From Palsa-504 sp963739135 (GTDB taxonomy: Bacteria; Actinomycetota; Actinomycetes; Streptosporangiales; Streptosporangiaceae): DNA of 64,000 bases. The DNA lies in contig CAVTZG010000007.1 in the NCBI GenBank assembly GCA_963739135.1, positions 186,001 through 250,000 of the forward strand, read 5' to 3'. Position numbers and translations under genes: made by a program. Below the pieces are notes generated by a model. The model ran no database searches, had not been told where the DNA came from, and saw nothing but the letters and a program-made list of their open reading frames with translations. This document shows positions 16,750 to 25,610 of this stretch, one piece after another (the stretch's first letter is position 1; each line of letters begins with the position of its first letter).

Positions 16750-18072
16750 GCCTATTGCCGGGGTCGGGGTGATCGTGGCGGAGTTCTTCGACACGGGGGA
16801 GTCCCGGACGTTGCCGTGGGCGCGGCGCCCGCAGGCCGCTGCTCTGGTCGCTCAGCTCGCCGATCCGGGCCGGGGCTGGGACGCGATCGTGATCGGGGAG
16901 TACGAGCGGGCGTTCTACGGGAACCAGTACGCGTCGATGGCCCCGCTGTTCGAGCATTACGGCGTCACGCTGTGGATGCCGGAGGTCGGCGGGCGGGTGG
17001 ACTGGCATGCCGAGGATCATGAGCAGACGATAGTGGCGCTGGGGCTGTCGTCGAAGCGGGAGATCACCCGGACCCGGGTCCGGGTGCGTACCGCGATGGC
17101 GGCGCAGACCCTGGAGCAGGGCCGGTATCTGGGCGGGCGCCCGCCGTACGGGTACCGGCTCGCGGATGCGGGGCCGCATCCGAACAAGGCGCACGCCGCG
17201 TGGGGGCGGCGGGCGCACCGGCTCGAGCCGGATCCGGCCACGGCGCCGGTGGTGTCGTGGATGTTCGGGCAGCGGCTGGCGGGGCATTCCGCTGCGCGGA
17301 TCACCCGGGCTTTGAATGATGCCGGGGTGCCGTGCCCGTCGGCAGCGGACCCTGCCCGTAATCCGCACCGGGCCGGGAGCGGGTGGACGCTGCGGACGGC
17401 CGCGGCGATCCTGGCTAACCCGCGGTATACGGGGCGTCAGGTGTGGAACCGGCAGCCGTCCCAGGCGGTCCTGGTCGATCCGGCCAACACCGGGCTCGGT
17501 CACAAGCAGGTGCAGCGGTGGAACCCCCCGAGGGGTGGGTCACCTCAAAGCATCCCGCGCACGCCGCGCTAGTCAGCGAAGCTGACTTCATCGCCGCGCA
17601 GGACGCGGCTGCGCCGCGCGGCCCGGCCGGACCCGCGGTCCGCAGGTACCTGCTGGCCGGGTTCATCATGTGCGGGCGGTGCGGGCGCCGGCTGGAATCG
17701 GCGTGGTCCTATGGCAGGCCCGCCTACCGGTGCCGCCACGGCTACGCCAGCGCCACTAGCCCGGACCCGGACCGGCCGAAGAACACCTACGTCCGCGAAG
17801 ACCAGATCCTCCCGCACCTGGCCGCACTCGCCATCCTCCTCGCCGGCCATGCCGGGAGGCCCGTCCGAGGGAGCCGCGGCCGGGCGCAGCTGACCGGCCC
17901 GGACGGCACGGCAGCGCTCATCGACCAACTGCGCGCCGACAGCACCGTCCTGACCTACGACCCGGATGGCCGGACCCTGCGCGCCGGCGGTCATGACGCG
18001 CCGGCGGTCACCATCGGCACGGACGCCGCAGGCACCCACTCACGCCAGGGCAAGGAAAGGAGGACCGCCTAG
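16750..18072 (+). pseudogene. Serine recombinase lacking its catalytic N-terminus, frameshifted
   Basis: The sequence enters the resolvase domain at VAEFFDTGESRTLPW and has IGEYERAFYG, LGLSSKREITR, the linker GRPPYGYRL, the recombinase domain and, after a missing C in the run 17524-17529, the zinc-ribbon part CGRCGRRLES...YRCRHG. The first 30-40 residues with the nucleophilic serine (normally FYGRVS-like) are missing; fused in their place is the broken flavoenzyme. It ends KERRTA and stops at the TAG (18070-18072), which coincides with the IS1634 end. It cannot catalyse strand exchange. Confidence 0.8.
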
Positions 18073-19994
18073 CCGGAGTTTCAGTTGATCATGTTTTTGT
18101 GAGGCCGGCCGGGTTGCCGGCTTGACGAGTTTCCCCTGATGACACGCCGGCTGGGTGTTTGATTTAATCGCGGTACGGGTGTATGACCTAATGTTATGGC
18201 GAGCCTGTACCCGAAGAAGGTCGGCGGCAAGACGTACTGGTACCTGCGCGAGATGGGCCGCGTCGACGGCAAGCCGAAGATGATCTCCGAGCGGTACCTG
18301 GGCAGCGCCGCGGACATCGCCGCGGCGGTGGAGACGCGGGAGGCGGCCGGGCTGCCGGAACGGACCCGGCACCTGGCCTTCGGGGACGTCGCCGCCGCCT
18401 GGGGAATCCTGGAGGACCTCGGGGTCGCCGCGGTCATCGACGAGGTGACCGGCTCCCGGCCGGCCGGGGCGGCGCTGTCCGCCGGCACCTACCTGGCGCT
18501 GGCCGCGCTGAACCGGCTGGTTGCCCCCTGCTCCAAGGCCGCGTTCGCGGACTGGTGGAAGACCACCGCCGGCGACCGGCTGGCCAAGATCGGTGCCCCG
18601 GCGCTGGATCACCGGTACTTCTGGGACGCGATGCACGCCGTCACCCTGGGGCAGCTGGCGGAGATCTCCCGCACGATCGCGGTGCGGATCGTGGGCTTGT
18701 CCGGGGTGGACTGCTCGTCGGTCGCGCTGGACATGACCAATTTCGCCACGTTCATCGCGACCGCGAACGGCAAGGCGCCGGTCGCGCAGCGGGGCAAGGC
18801 CAAGCAGAAACGCTCCGACCTGCGGCTGGTCGGGCTGGGCCTGGTCGTGACCCGGGATGGCGGCATCCCGCTGACCTGGCACGCCTACCCCGGCGACCGG
18901 CCCGACGTCACCCAGTTCCCGGCGATGACCGATCAGCTGCTGGGCCAGTACCAGGCGGTCTGCGCCGCGGCCGGGGGCAGCGCCGGCGCCGCGGACATGA
19001 CCGTGGTCTTCGACGCCGGGCAGAACTCCGAGGCCAACTTCACCCACCTGGCAGCGACCGGCATGCACTACATCGGGTCGGTCCCGGCCTCGGACTGCCC
19101 GGACCTGACCGCACTGCCCGCCTCCCGGCGATCGATCGTGGACGCGGGCCGGTTCGGCGGCCTGACCGCCCATGACACCCGCCGCGTCGTCTACGGCGCC
19201 GAGCGGCGGGCGATCCTGACCCATTCACCAGAGCTGCACCAAAGCCAGGCCGCCGGGTTCGGCGGCACCACGCTGGCCAAGGCCGGCAAGAAGCTCGACG
19301 AGCTGGCCGCCACCCTGGCCCGCGGCAAGACCCGCCGGCCCAGGGCAAAGGTCGAAGCGGAGATCGAGGCGATCACGGCCAAGCCCTGGGTCCGCCGCGT
19401 CATCACCTGGCAGCTCGACGGCGACCAGCCCAAGGACCTGCGCCTGGCCTGGTCCATCGACCCGGCCGCCCGCACCGCGCTGGAAGAGGAAATCTTCGGC
19501 AAGCACGTGCTGATCACCGATCACGATGACTGGCCCGTGCCCGAGGTCATCGCCGGGTACCGGTCCCAGTCCGAAGCCGAGTTCTCCTTCCGCCAGATGA
19601 AAGACCCGCACGTGGTGTCCTTCTCCCCGATGCACCACTGGACCGAGCACAACATCAGAGTCCACGTCTTCACCTGCGTCCTGGCCCTGCAGATCGCCCA
19701 CCTCATGCGCCGCGCCGCCGCCCAGGCCGGACTGCACCTATCCGTCCGCCAGCTGCTCGCCCAGCTCGCCGCCATCGGCGAGACCGTCCTGATATACCCC
19801 TCCACCGGCGGCCGGCCCAAAGCCCGCCGCATGACCACCGAGCTCACCAGCGACCAGCGCGAACTCTACGAAATCTTCGACCTGGCCAAGTGGGCACCCC
19901 GAAGTTAGGTCATACGCCTAAACGGGCAACCAAAGCCCACCTGACCAGCAGGAACAGTCAGCCAGCATCAAGATCATCTGAAACTCCGGCTAGG
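18068..19994 (+). mobile_element. IS1634-family insertion sequence
   Basis: The ends are CCTAGCCGGAGTTTCAG followed by (T/A)TGATC: 18068-18090 on the left and its inverse at 19972-19994, 22 of 23 matching. The palindrome CTAG at both borders could be part of the repeat or a 4-bp target duplication. A second inverted pair, GTATGACCTAA (18181-18191) and TTAGGTCATAC (19905-19915), brackets the transposase gene. The element sits exactly at the stop codon of the preceding recombinase. Confidence 0.8.
18196..19908 (+). CDS. IS1634-family DDE transposase
   Basis: An intact 570-residue transposase of the IS4/IS1634 group. It starts MASLYPKKVGGKTYWYLRE, the typical N-terminal strand pair. The DDE core shows VALDMTNF (first Asp), VVFDAGQNS (second Asp) and YRSQSEAEFSFRQMKD (the Y-2-R-3-E-6-K-type signature with the catalytic Glu). 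It has no frameshift, so the copy may still be mobile. The stop TAG at 19906-19908 lies inside the inner inverted repeat. Confidence 0.92.
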   Translation: MASLYPKKVGGKTYWYLREMGRVDGKPKMISERYLGSAADIAAAVETREAAGLPERTRHLAFGDVAAAWGILEDLGVAAVIDEVTGSRPAGAALSAGTYLALAALNRLVAPCSKAAFADWWKTTAGDRLAKIGAPALDHRYFWDAMHAVTLGQLAEISRTIAVRIVGLSGVDCSSVALDMTNFATFIATANGKAPVAQRGKAKQKRSDLRLVGLGLVVTRDGGIPLTWHAYPGDRPDVTQFPAMTDQLLGQYQAVCAAAGGSAGAADMTVVFDAGQNSEANFTHLAATGMHYIGSVPASDCPDLTALPASRRSIVDAGRFGGLTAHDTRRVVYGAERRAILTHSPELHQSQAAGFGGTTLAKAGKKLDELAATLARGKTRRPRAKVEAEIEAITAKPWVRRVITWQLDGDQPKDLRLAWSIDPAARTALEEEIFGKHVLITDHDDWPVPEVIAGYRSQSEAEFSFRQMKDPHVVSFSPMHHWTEHNIRVHVFTCVLALQIAHLMRRAAAQAGLHLSVRQLLAQLAAIGETVLIYPSTGGRPKARRMTTELTSDQRELYEIFDLAKWAPRS

Positions 19995-20560
19995 GAGAAG
20001 CGGAAAGAGAGCACCCGCCGCGGCCGGAGGCTGAACGCGGGTGACGATCGAGCATGCCCGTGAACGGCCGCTCATGGGGATTTAACGTGGGCCGGTGACA
20101 GCCTCCCGCTGCTGCCCGGCAGTCCCCGCACCGCAGCCGCAGCCCCGGTAAACCGGCCCAGATGACCTTGCCGCCGAGTTGAACCCCCATAATACCGAGT
20201 TGAACCCCCATAAGGCAGTCCCCGGCGGCTAGCCGCGCCGGAGCAGGTCAAAAGCGGCGCCTTTCCGCGCACGGCGCATTGCTCACCAGCACGCAGCTGA
20301 CAAGGGCAGAGCCGGCGGTCACGTCGCCTGCGATCCGCGGCACCCGTGACGCACCGCCACCGCCGCTGGCGTAGCTTGCGCGCGCGTACCCGCCGCTATG
20401 GCGTCAGCGCGGCCTACCGTTTGGTCATCCGCGTCCCGCGCCGATCAGGACATTCTGCCGCGCCCGGTCTTGAGCCATTACCGCAGTCCTACCTTGCCTG
20501 GCAGAGGAGTAGCTGGCGTGGTGTTCCCTGCGCTCCGCACCTGGTGGGAAACTGTGCGTC
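19995..20560. other. Gap between the IS1634 element and the nuclease gene
   Basis: 566 bases without a convincing gene. It holds the 21-bp tandem duplication at 20174-20213 and the leader of the ERCC4-domain gene. Nothing else recognised. Confidence 0.4.
20174..20213. repeat. Direct tandem repeat, 2 x 19 bp with 21-bp period
   Basis: CCGAGTTGAACCCCCATAA occurs at 20174-20192 and 20195-20213, identical and separated by two bases. Two helical turns between copies would place them on one DNA face, as for a dimeric regulator, but no promoter is obvious next to it. Confidence 0.8.
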
Positions 20561-21538
20561 GTGGAGCTGCTGATCGCCGTCAACCCCGACCCGGACTCCA
20601 AGCTGCCCTATCTGCTGCGGCTCCCGCTGGCGGGCGGGATGGTGTTGCGCACCTCCGGGACCTGGCCGCGCACCACGGCGCTGTACTGCTACCCGGTGCC
20701 GGCTGGCGAGTGGCCCGACGATCCCGAGATCGTGGAGCGGCTGGCGTTGCGGTCGTGCGTCCGCCGGGGCGCGGCGATCGACCTGGTCGTGGACCGGGGC
20801 CGGGAGAACCGGTCCCAGCTGGTGTTCACCACGGCCCGCGGCCGGGACGCGGTCTTCTGGCAGTCACCGCGGACACGCAGGCAGGCCCGGCCGGACGTGC
20901 GCACGCCGACCGCCCGGGCTGCCGGGATCCCCAGCTTGCAGATCGTGGTCGACTCCCACGAGCAGTACCCTTACCGATTCACCGGCCAGCAGGCCACCAC
21001 CGTCAAGCGTGCGCTGCCCTGCGGCGACTACGCCATCACCGCGGGCGGGCGGCTGGTCGCCTCCATCGAGCGGAAGTCGCTGGCGGACCTGGTAGCCAGC
21101 CTCACCAGCGGCAAGCTCCGCTACGCCCTGGCCGAGCTCGCCGCCTTGCCCAGGGCCGCGGTCGTGGTCGAGGACCGCTACTCGGCCCTGTTCAAACTTG
21201 ACCGGATACGCCCGGCGCTGGTCGCTGACGGGCTAGCCGAGCTGCAGGTCCGCTGGCCGAACGTCCCGATCGTGTTCTGCGAGACCCGCCAGCTCGCCGA
21301 GGAATGGACCTACCGGTTCCTGGCCGCCGCGCAGGCCTGGGCCGACACCGAAGATGCCGCCATCCAGCGCATCGCGCCGGCCATCGGCAGCACCGCCCTC
21401 GCCGATGCCCCGGCGGGGCCCGGACCTTCCACCTCCGAGGTCCGGGCCTGGGCCCGAAGCCAGGGCATGCCCGTGCCGGGCCGCGGGAAGCTGCGGCCCG
21501 AGATCTGGCACGCCTGGCACGCCGCCCATCACCACTGA
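20561..21538 (+). CDS. ERCC4/XPF-type nuclease fused to an Lsr2-like DNA-binding tail
   Basis: A 325-residue protein. Residues 1-110 are an uncharacterised strand-rich domain. Residues 126-245 form an ERCC4 nuclease with the catalytic set VDSHEQ (Asp131), CGDYAI (Asp156), IERKSLADL (Glu170, Lys172, Asp176). Residues 292-324 match the C-terminal DNA-binding domain of Lsr2 (VRAWARSQGMPVPGRGKLRPEIWHAW), which binds AT-rich minor grooves. The fusion suggests structure-specific cutting directed to particular DNA. GTG 20561 follows GGTGGGAAA. There is no partner gene nearby; a repair or foreign-DNA role is inference. Confidence 0.82.
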   Translation: MELLIAVNPDPDSKLPYLLRLPLAGGMVLRTSGTWPRTTALYCYPVPAGEWPDDPEIVERLALRSCVRRGAAIDLVVDRGRENRSQLVFTTARGRDAVFWQSPRTRRQARPDVRTPTARAAGIPSLQIVVDSHEQYPYRFTGQQATTVKRALPCGDYAITAGGRLVASIERKSLADLVASLTSGKLRYALAELAALPRAAVVVEDRYSALFKLDRIRPALVADGLAELQVRWPNVPIVFCETRQLAEEWTYRFLAAAQAWADTEDAAIQRIAPAIGSTALADAPAGPGPSTSEVRAWARSQGMPVPGRGKLRPEIWHAWHAAHHH

Positions 21539-21560
21539 CCGGTTTCCCAGATCCGCCGCC

Positions 21561-21667
21561 GGGGTCTCCATTTGACTGGAGTAGCCACAAGATCTTGGAG
21601 CGGGCGACTGCCACGATCACAGCATCTCGCGGTCCTTGCTGGTCTGCTCCTCCCAAGTGGAGACCCC
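21561..21667. repeat. 107-bp segment bounded by a perfect 10-bp inverted repeat
   Basis: GGGGTCTCCA (21561-21570) is the exact inverse of TGGAGACCCC (21658-21667). A similar motif, AAATGGAGACCCCC, recurs at 50581-50594. This looks like the remains of a small mobile element (MITE or IS ends), with no coding content. Confidence 0.5.
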
Positions 21668-21687
21668 TATCCGCCGTTAGGTGCGCT

Positions 21688-21709
21688 GGCCATGCCGTTG
21701 GGCATGGCC
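21688..21709. repeat. Perfect 9-bp hairpin
   Basis: GGCCATGCC, loop GTTG, GGCATGGCC. A stable RNA hairpin on either strand with no T-tract after it. It could be a terminator-like or protein-binding structure. Confidence 0.6.
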
Positions 21710-22119
21710 TTCGGTGTCCGCACAGGAAGATCGTTATGGGCGCGAGTTGGTCATGAACGCAACGTCGGCCCGGTGCCAGGCTGACACTGCGGATATGCGG
21801 CTGTGGGGAGTCAGGCTGACCGGCCAGCGCAGCAGCATCGGAAGCCGAGGCGGCGGCTGCGAGCAGCACGATCATCGGGTTCAGCCCAGGCGCCGTCGTG
21901 TGGCCGCCTTGCGGGTTGGGGTGGCAGCTGAGGCGGCGAAGGGCAGGACAGCACGCTCGAGGCGCTGCTGGTGGTCCAGGGCCTGGACGACGCGGGAGGG
22001 TCGTCGGGCTTGCGCTCGCCGGCGGGAAGGAGAAAGCTGTGGCACGGGACTGGACCGCCCCAGGGCGCTGCCGTGGCGTGCCGTTGCGATCTGCCGGTTC
22101 GATGAGATGAGGAAACGGC

Positions 22120-22959
22120 ATGCCTGCTGACCCCATGAATCCGGTAACCGCGGTCACCTGGGGGCCGTTCATCCAGGCCGCGTCCGAGCAGTTCGCCAGC
22201 GATCCCGGTCAGGTCAATCCGGCCGCGATCACGAACATGCCGGCCGGCTACACGCTGGTGCGCACGATTCAGATGACCGACTCCTTCGGTCCGGTGCAGT
22301 CGCGTGTCTTCTACGGGTTCGTCGCGGTGGGCGGCGCGCCCAAGACTGCGGTGGTCGCGTTGCGCGGCACGGCCACGACCACCGAATGGTGGAATGACTT
22401 CCAGTGGGATCTGGTGCCGTTCACCCAGGTTCCGAACGGCGGAAACGTCGCCCAGGGCTTCCACGACATCTACAGCACCTTCGGCACCATGACCCCGGGC
22501 CAGCAGCACAGCGCGCCCGCGCCGGCCACGTTCGCCGCCGACGTCGCCGCCGCGGCCACCGAAGGTCTTGCGGCCGAGGTTGATCCTGCCGGCCTGCCGA
22601 TCGTGGTGACCGGCCACAGCCTGGGTGGCGCGCTGGCCACGCTGCTGGTCGCGGACCTGACTGCGAACACGCCGCTGAAGCCTCAGGCGTGGACATTTGC
22701 CTCGCCCAACGTGGGCGACGCTGCCTTCGCCGCCCGCTACGGCGCCCTGAGCACGGTGTCCTGGCGGATCTACAACCAAGTCAACGTCGTCCCGTACTTT
22801 CCCGTCGACATCTTCGACCACTACCAGCCCGTCACCACCGGGTACGCGATCAACTCCCTCGGGAAGGCCAAGTGGAACCTGGGCTGTGCCCACGCGCTGA
22901 ACACCTACCTGCACGTGCTGTCGCCCGCCACGGTGCCGCTGGATCCGGCCTGCCGCTAG
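22120..22959 (+). CDS. Class 3 lipase family protein
   Basis: A 279-residue alpha/beta hydrolase with the class 3 lipase pattern: VVALRGTATTTEWWNDF (the oxyanion strand), the nucleophile elbow VTGHSLGGALA (Ser167), an Asp after VNVVPYFP, and a C-terminal His in CAHALNTYL. There is no signal peptide, so it is cytosolic or leaves by another route. AGGA lies nine bases upstream of the ATG. It stands alone between the nuclease and the integrase. The substrate is unknown. Confidence 0.88.
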   Translation: MPADPMNPVTAVTWGPFIQAASEQFASDPGQVNPAAITNMPAGYTLVRTIQMTDSFGPVQSRVFYGFVAVGGAPKTAVVALRGTATTTEWWNDFQWDLVPFTQVPNGGNVAQGFHDIYSTFGTMTPGQQHSAPAPATFAADVAAAATEGLAAEVDPAGLPIVVTGHSLGGALATLLVADLTANTPLKPQAWTFASPNVGDAAFAARYGALSTVSWRIYNQVNVVPYFPVDIFDHYQPVTTGYAINSLGKAKWNLGCAHALNTYLHVLSPATVPLDPACR

Positions 22960-23006
22960 CCGCCGGGATGCTTCCGTAATCCACACAGGAAGCGGGAGCA
23001 GGCATC

Positions 23007-24533
23007 ATGGATGACATGCTGACCACGGACTACGACGGGTGCGGCCGGTGCCTGGTGGCGACCCGCCGGCTGAGCCGCAAGACCGACAAGACCAGCAGCC
23101 CGCAGCGTCAAGGAGACCAGATCCTTGACGCCACGGCCGGCGTCGGCGGGCACATCATCGCATGGGCCGATGACTGGGAGGTGTCCAGGGCGACGGACCC
23201 GCTGACGCGGCGCGGGTTCGGGCCCTGGCTGCGAGGAGAGATGGGGCCGTACGACGGCGTCGTGGCCGCGTCGGTGGACCGGGTGGGCCGCAATGTCCGC
23301 GACACGCTGAATACGCAGACGCTGCTGACCGGTCAGGGCCGCGTGGTGGTGACGGCTGATCACGCCGGGGTGTGGGATTTCTCGGACCCGAACCAGGAAA
23401 ACGAGTGGCTGGCCAAGGCGTGGGGGTCGCAGATGGAACTGCGCGCGATCCAGAAACGCAACCGCGATGAGGCCATCCGGGCGCGGAAGGCGGGCGAACC
23501 CAAGCAGCGCCCCTCGTACGGGTACACGTATGTCCGGCCTGCCCCGATGGCGAAGGTCGATCATGTGGCGCTGGATCCGGCCGGCGCGCAGATCATCCGG
23601 GAGGTGGCGCGGCGGATCCTGGCCGATGAGACGGGGAAGATCACGATCGGGACCGAGGCGGTGCGCTTGACGCGGGAGGGGATTCCGTCTCCGGGCGACC
23701 GGCGCGCCCAGCTGTACGGCCGCCCGGTGAAGGGCGGGCCGTGGACCGGGCATACCCTCAAGCACATTTTGTGCAGCGAGGCGGCGCTGGGGTACCTCAT
23801 GCACGGCGGCAGGCCCGTCCTCGGCGCGGACGGGCGGCCGGTGCGGCTCGCGGAGCCGTTGTGGGATCGCGCGACGCATGACGCGCTGGTGACGGCGACC
23901 GCGCCCAGACGCGACGGCACGCGCGCGCCGAAGGGCATGCGGCTGCTGACCGGGGCGGCGTTCTGCGGGAGCTGCGGGGCGCGGCTGCATGTCACCGGAC
24001 GCGGCCATTCGCGGTACGCGTATGAGTGCACCGCGCGGATCCGCGGGATCCGCGCCTCGGCGCAGTGCAGGCCCGCCCCGGCCATGGCGCTCGCGGCCGC
24101 CGATGCGCTGGTCAGCGGATGGTTCCTGGCCCGGTACGGGTCCGGGGAGGTCATGCGGAAGGTCTACGATCCGGGGACCGGGCACGCGGCGCAGATCGCG
24201 GAGCTGGAGGCCACCCGCACGCGGCTGCGCGAGGACCGCCAGGCCGGACTGTATGACTCGGCGGAGGACGCGGAATGGTACCGCACCGAATACCGCCGGC
24301 TCGGGGAGGAAATCACGGCGCTGAAGGCGCTGCCGGAACGCAAGCCGGGCATCCGCCTGGTGCCCACAGGCCGCACCATAGCCCAGGAATGGGACGCGGC
24401 CGATAACGCGCGGCGGCGGGAAATGCTCGCAGAGTTCGAGGTCCGTGTCGTGCTGCTCCCCGCCGGCCACGACCCGCGCGTGTCCATCACCGGCATGGAG
24501 ATCATCCCGGACGGGTTTGACATGACCGGCTGA
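23007..24533 (+). CDS. int: Serine integrase (large serine recombinase)
   Basis: An intact 508-residue large serine recombinase. The catalytic motif is RRLSRKTDKTSSPQRQ (nucleophile Ser23), followed by SVDRVGRN and the long helix with MELRAIQKRNRDE. The recombinase domain (about 170-290) and the zinc ribbon CGSCGARLH...YECTARI follow, then a coiled-coil stretch at about 400-440 (TRTRLREDRQAGLYDSAED), as in phage and AICE integrases. It lies 460 bases from Tra/FtsK remnants, so it is probably the integrase of a decayed actinomycete integrative element. No excisionase is seen. Confidence 0.88.
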   Translation: MDDMLTTDYDGCGRCLVATRRLSRKTDKTSSPQRQGDQILDATAGVGGHIIAWADDWEVSRATDPLTRRGFGPWLRGEMGPYDGVVAASVDRVGRNVRDTLNTQTLLTGQGRVVVTADHAGVWDFSDPNQENEWLAKAWGSQMELRAIQKRNRDEAIRARKAGEPKQRPSYGYTYVRPAPMAKVDHVALDPAGAQIIREVARRILADETGKITIGTEAVRLTREGIPSPGDRRAQLYGRPVKGGPWTGHTLKHILCSEAALGYLMHGGRPVLGADGRPVRLAEPLWDRATHDALVTATAPRRDGTRAPKGMRLLTGAAFCGSCGARLHVTGRGHSRYAYECTARIRGIRASAQCRPAPAMALAAADALVSGWFLARYGSGEVMRKVYDPGTGHAAQIAELEATRTRLREDRQAGLYDSAEDAEWYRTEYRRLGEEITALKALPERKPGIRLVPTGRTIAQEWDAADNARRREMLAEFEVRVVLLPAGHDPRVSITGMEIIPDGFDMTG

Positions 24534-24996
24534 GCAGCCTGCATAGCGACGAAACCGCCCGGGCTCCGGCCCGTGGGGCGCGGGCAAGAGCACATTGTTG
24601 CGCGAGGGCCAAGCCGTTCCCGCTGAGCAAGAGGGCCACTATTGCAGCCGCGGACGCGGAGCGGACGGCTCCGCTGGGAACGATGGTGGCCACGGCCAGG
24701 GCCAGACGGCGTGACCCGGTGGTGATCTGCCATCCCGGCGCGCCGGTGACCGGGTTTGCCCACGGACTCAGCCGCCCGTCGCGTGAGTGGCGCGTGATCG
24801 GTTCACCGGTCATCGGCGGGAGCGGATCACTCATGATGACTCCGCCCGCGGGTCACGAACCGGAGGGCTCGGTGATTACCGTTGGTGACGGAGCGGGGAG
24901 CGGGCTTAGTGCAAGTGCACGGGCTGATGATGCCGCTATACGTGCAGACGCGCGTGAGGGCGTGCACTTGCACTTTGCACTCCCGGTTACGGATGG
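24534..24996. other. Intergenic region between integrase and Tra remnant
   Basis: No firm gene. A minus-strand frame from about 24834 (MSDPLPPMTGEPITRHSRDG) has a plausible leader and may be the truncated end of a small element gene, but it loses coding character after some 45 codons. The long inverted repeat at 24908-24974 lies here. Confidence 0.35.
24908..24974. promoter_or_regulatory. 14-bp perfect inverted repeat, operator- or att-like
   Basis: AGTGCAAGTGCACG (24908-24921) and CGTGCACTTGCACT (24961-24974) are exact inverses with a 39-bp spacer; each arm contains the smaller palindrome GTGCAC. The site is just downstream of the Tra fragment's stop and near the integrase 3' end. It could be a regulator site of the element or part of a recombination site. 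Confidence 0.55.
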
Positions 24997-25442
24997 TCAT
25001 CTCGCGGTGCGCCAGTGGCCGCGTACGGTCTGGACGGCGTAGCCGTCGGCGGCGAGCTGGCGGAGCCGGTAGAAGACCCACCGGCGGCTCACGCCGGTCA
25101 TCGTGATGAGGTCGCTGACGGGGACGCCTTCGGCTGGTGCGCGGACAGCGCGCGTCTGAGGATCGCGTCCGGGTCTTGCTGCTCGTCCGCGGCGGCGGGC
25201 GGTTCGCCTTGGCCGGCATCATCTGGCCTGGCCGCGCGATGACCGGGGCTCGGTTCACCGGAGGGTTGCGGCGCTGGCGGCGGCCCTGCGGTCAGCGCGT
25301 GGCGCGAGATGCTGTCGAGCTGGGGGCGGGTGGCTGCGTAGCGCGCGACCGCGACCGCAACGTCGTCGTCGGTGATGAGGTAGGCGCGGGCCCGGCGGGG
25401 GATGTCGTGCTCGGGTGCCGAGACGAGGAACTGCTAGCCGGG
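24997..25442 (-). pseudogene. FtsK/SpoIIIE-type transfer protein, C-terminal fragment
   Basis: The minus strand reads FLVSAPEHDIPRRARAYLITDDDV, the region after the ATPase core in actinomycete AICE Tra proteins, then a proline-rich linker, and after one frameshift near 25135 a winged-helix tail: SDLITMTGVSRRWVFYRLRQL, ending WRTAR and TGA (24997-24999). The start is cut at about 25442 next to an in-frame TAG. It continues directly, in protein order, the fragment at 31074-31465. Confidence 0.75.
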
Positions 25443-25610
25443 CCTCATCACTCACCGTTACCTCACCCGCCGGAGCGATGCCCACACAGCGGAGCCGACC
25501 TAGAACTAACCGTGAAACACGGACTGTAATATTGGCGGGAGAGCTAGGAGACTAGACCCCGGCGAACCTGTCAGCACCAGGGTCTCGTCATGGAAGGGGC
25601 GCGCGAAACC

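Larger units (their letters stand above)
21539..22119. other. Non-coding gap with two inverted repeats
   Basis: 581 bases without a gene. It contains a 107-bp segment bounded by GGGGTCTCCA (21561-21570) and TGGAGACCCC (21658-21667), and a 9-bp hairpin at 21688-21709. Before the lipase start there is a GATGAGGAAA leader. Confidence 0.5.
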
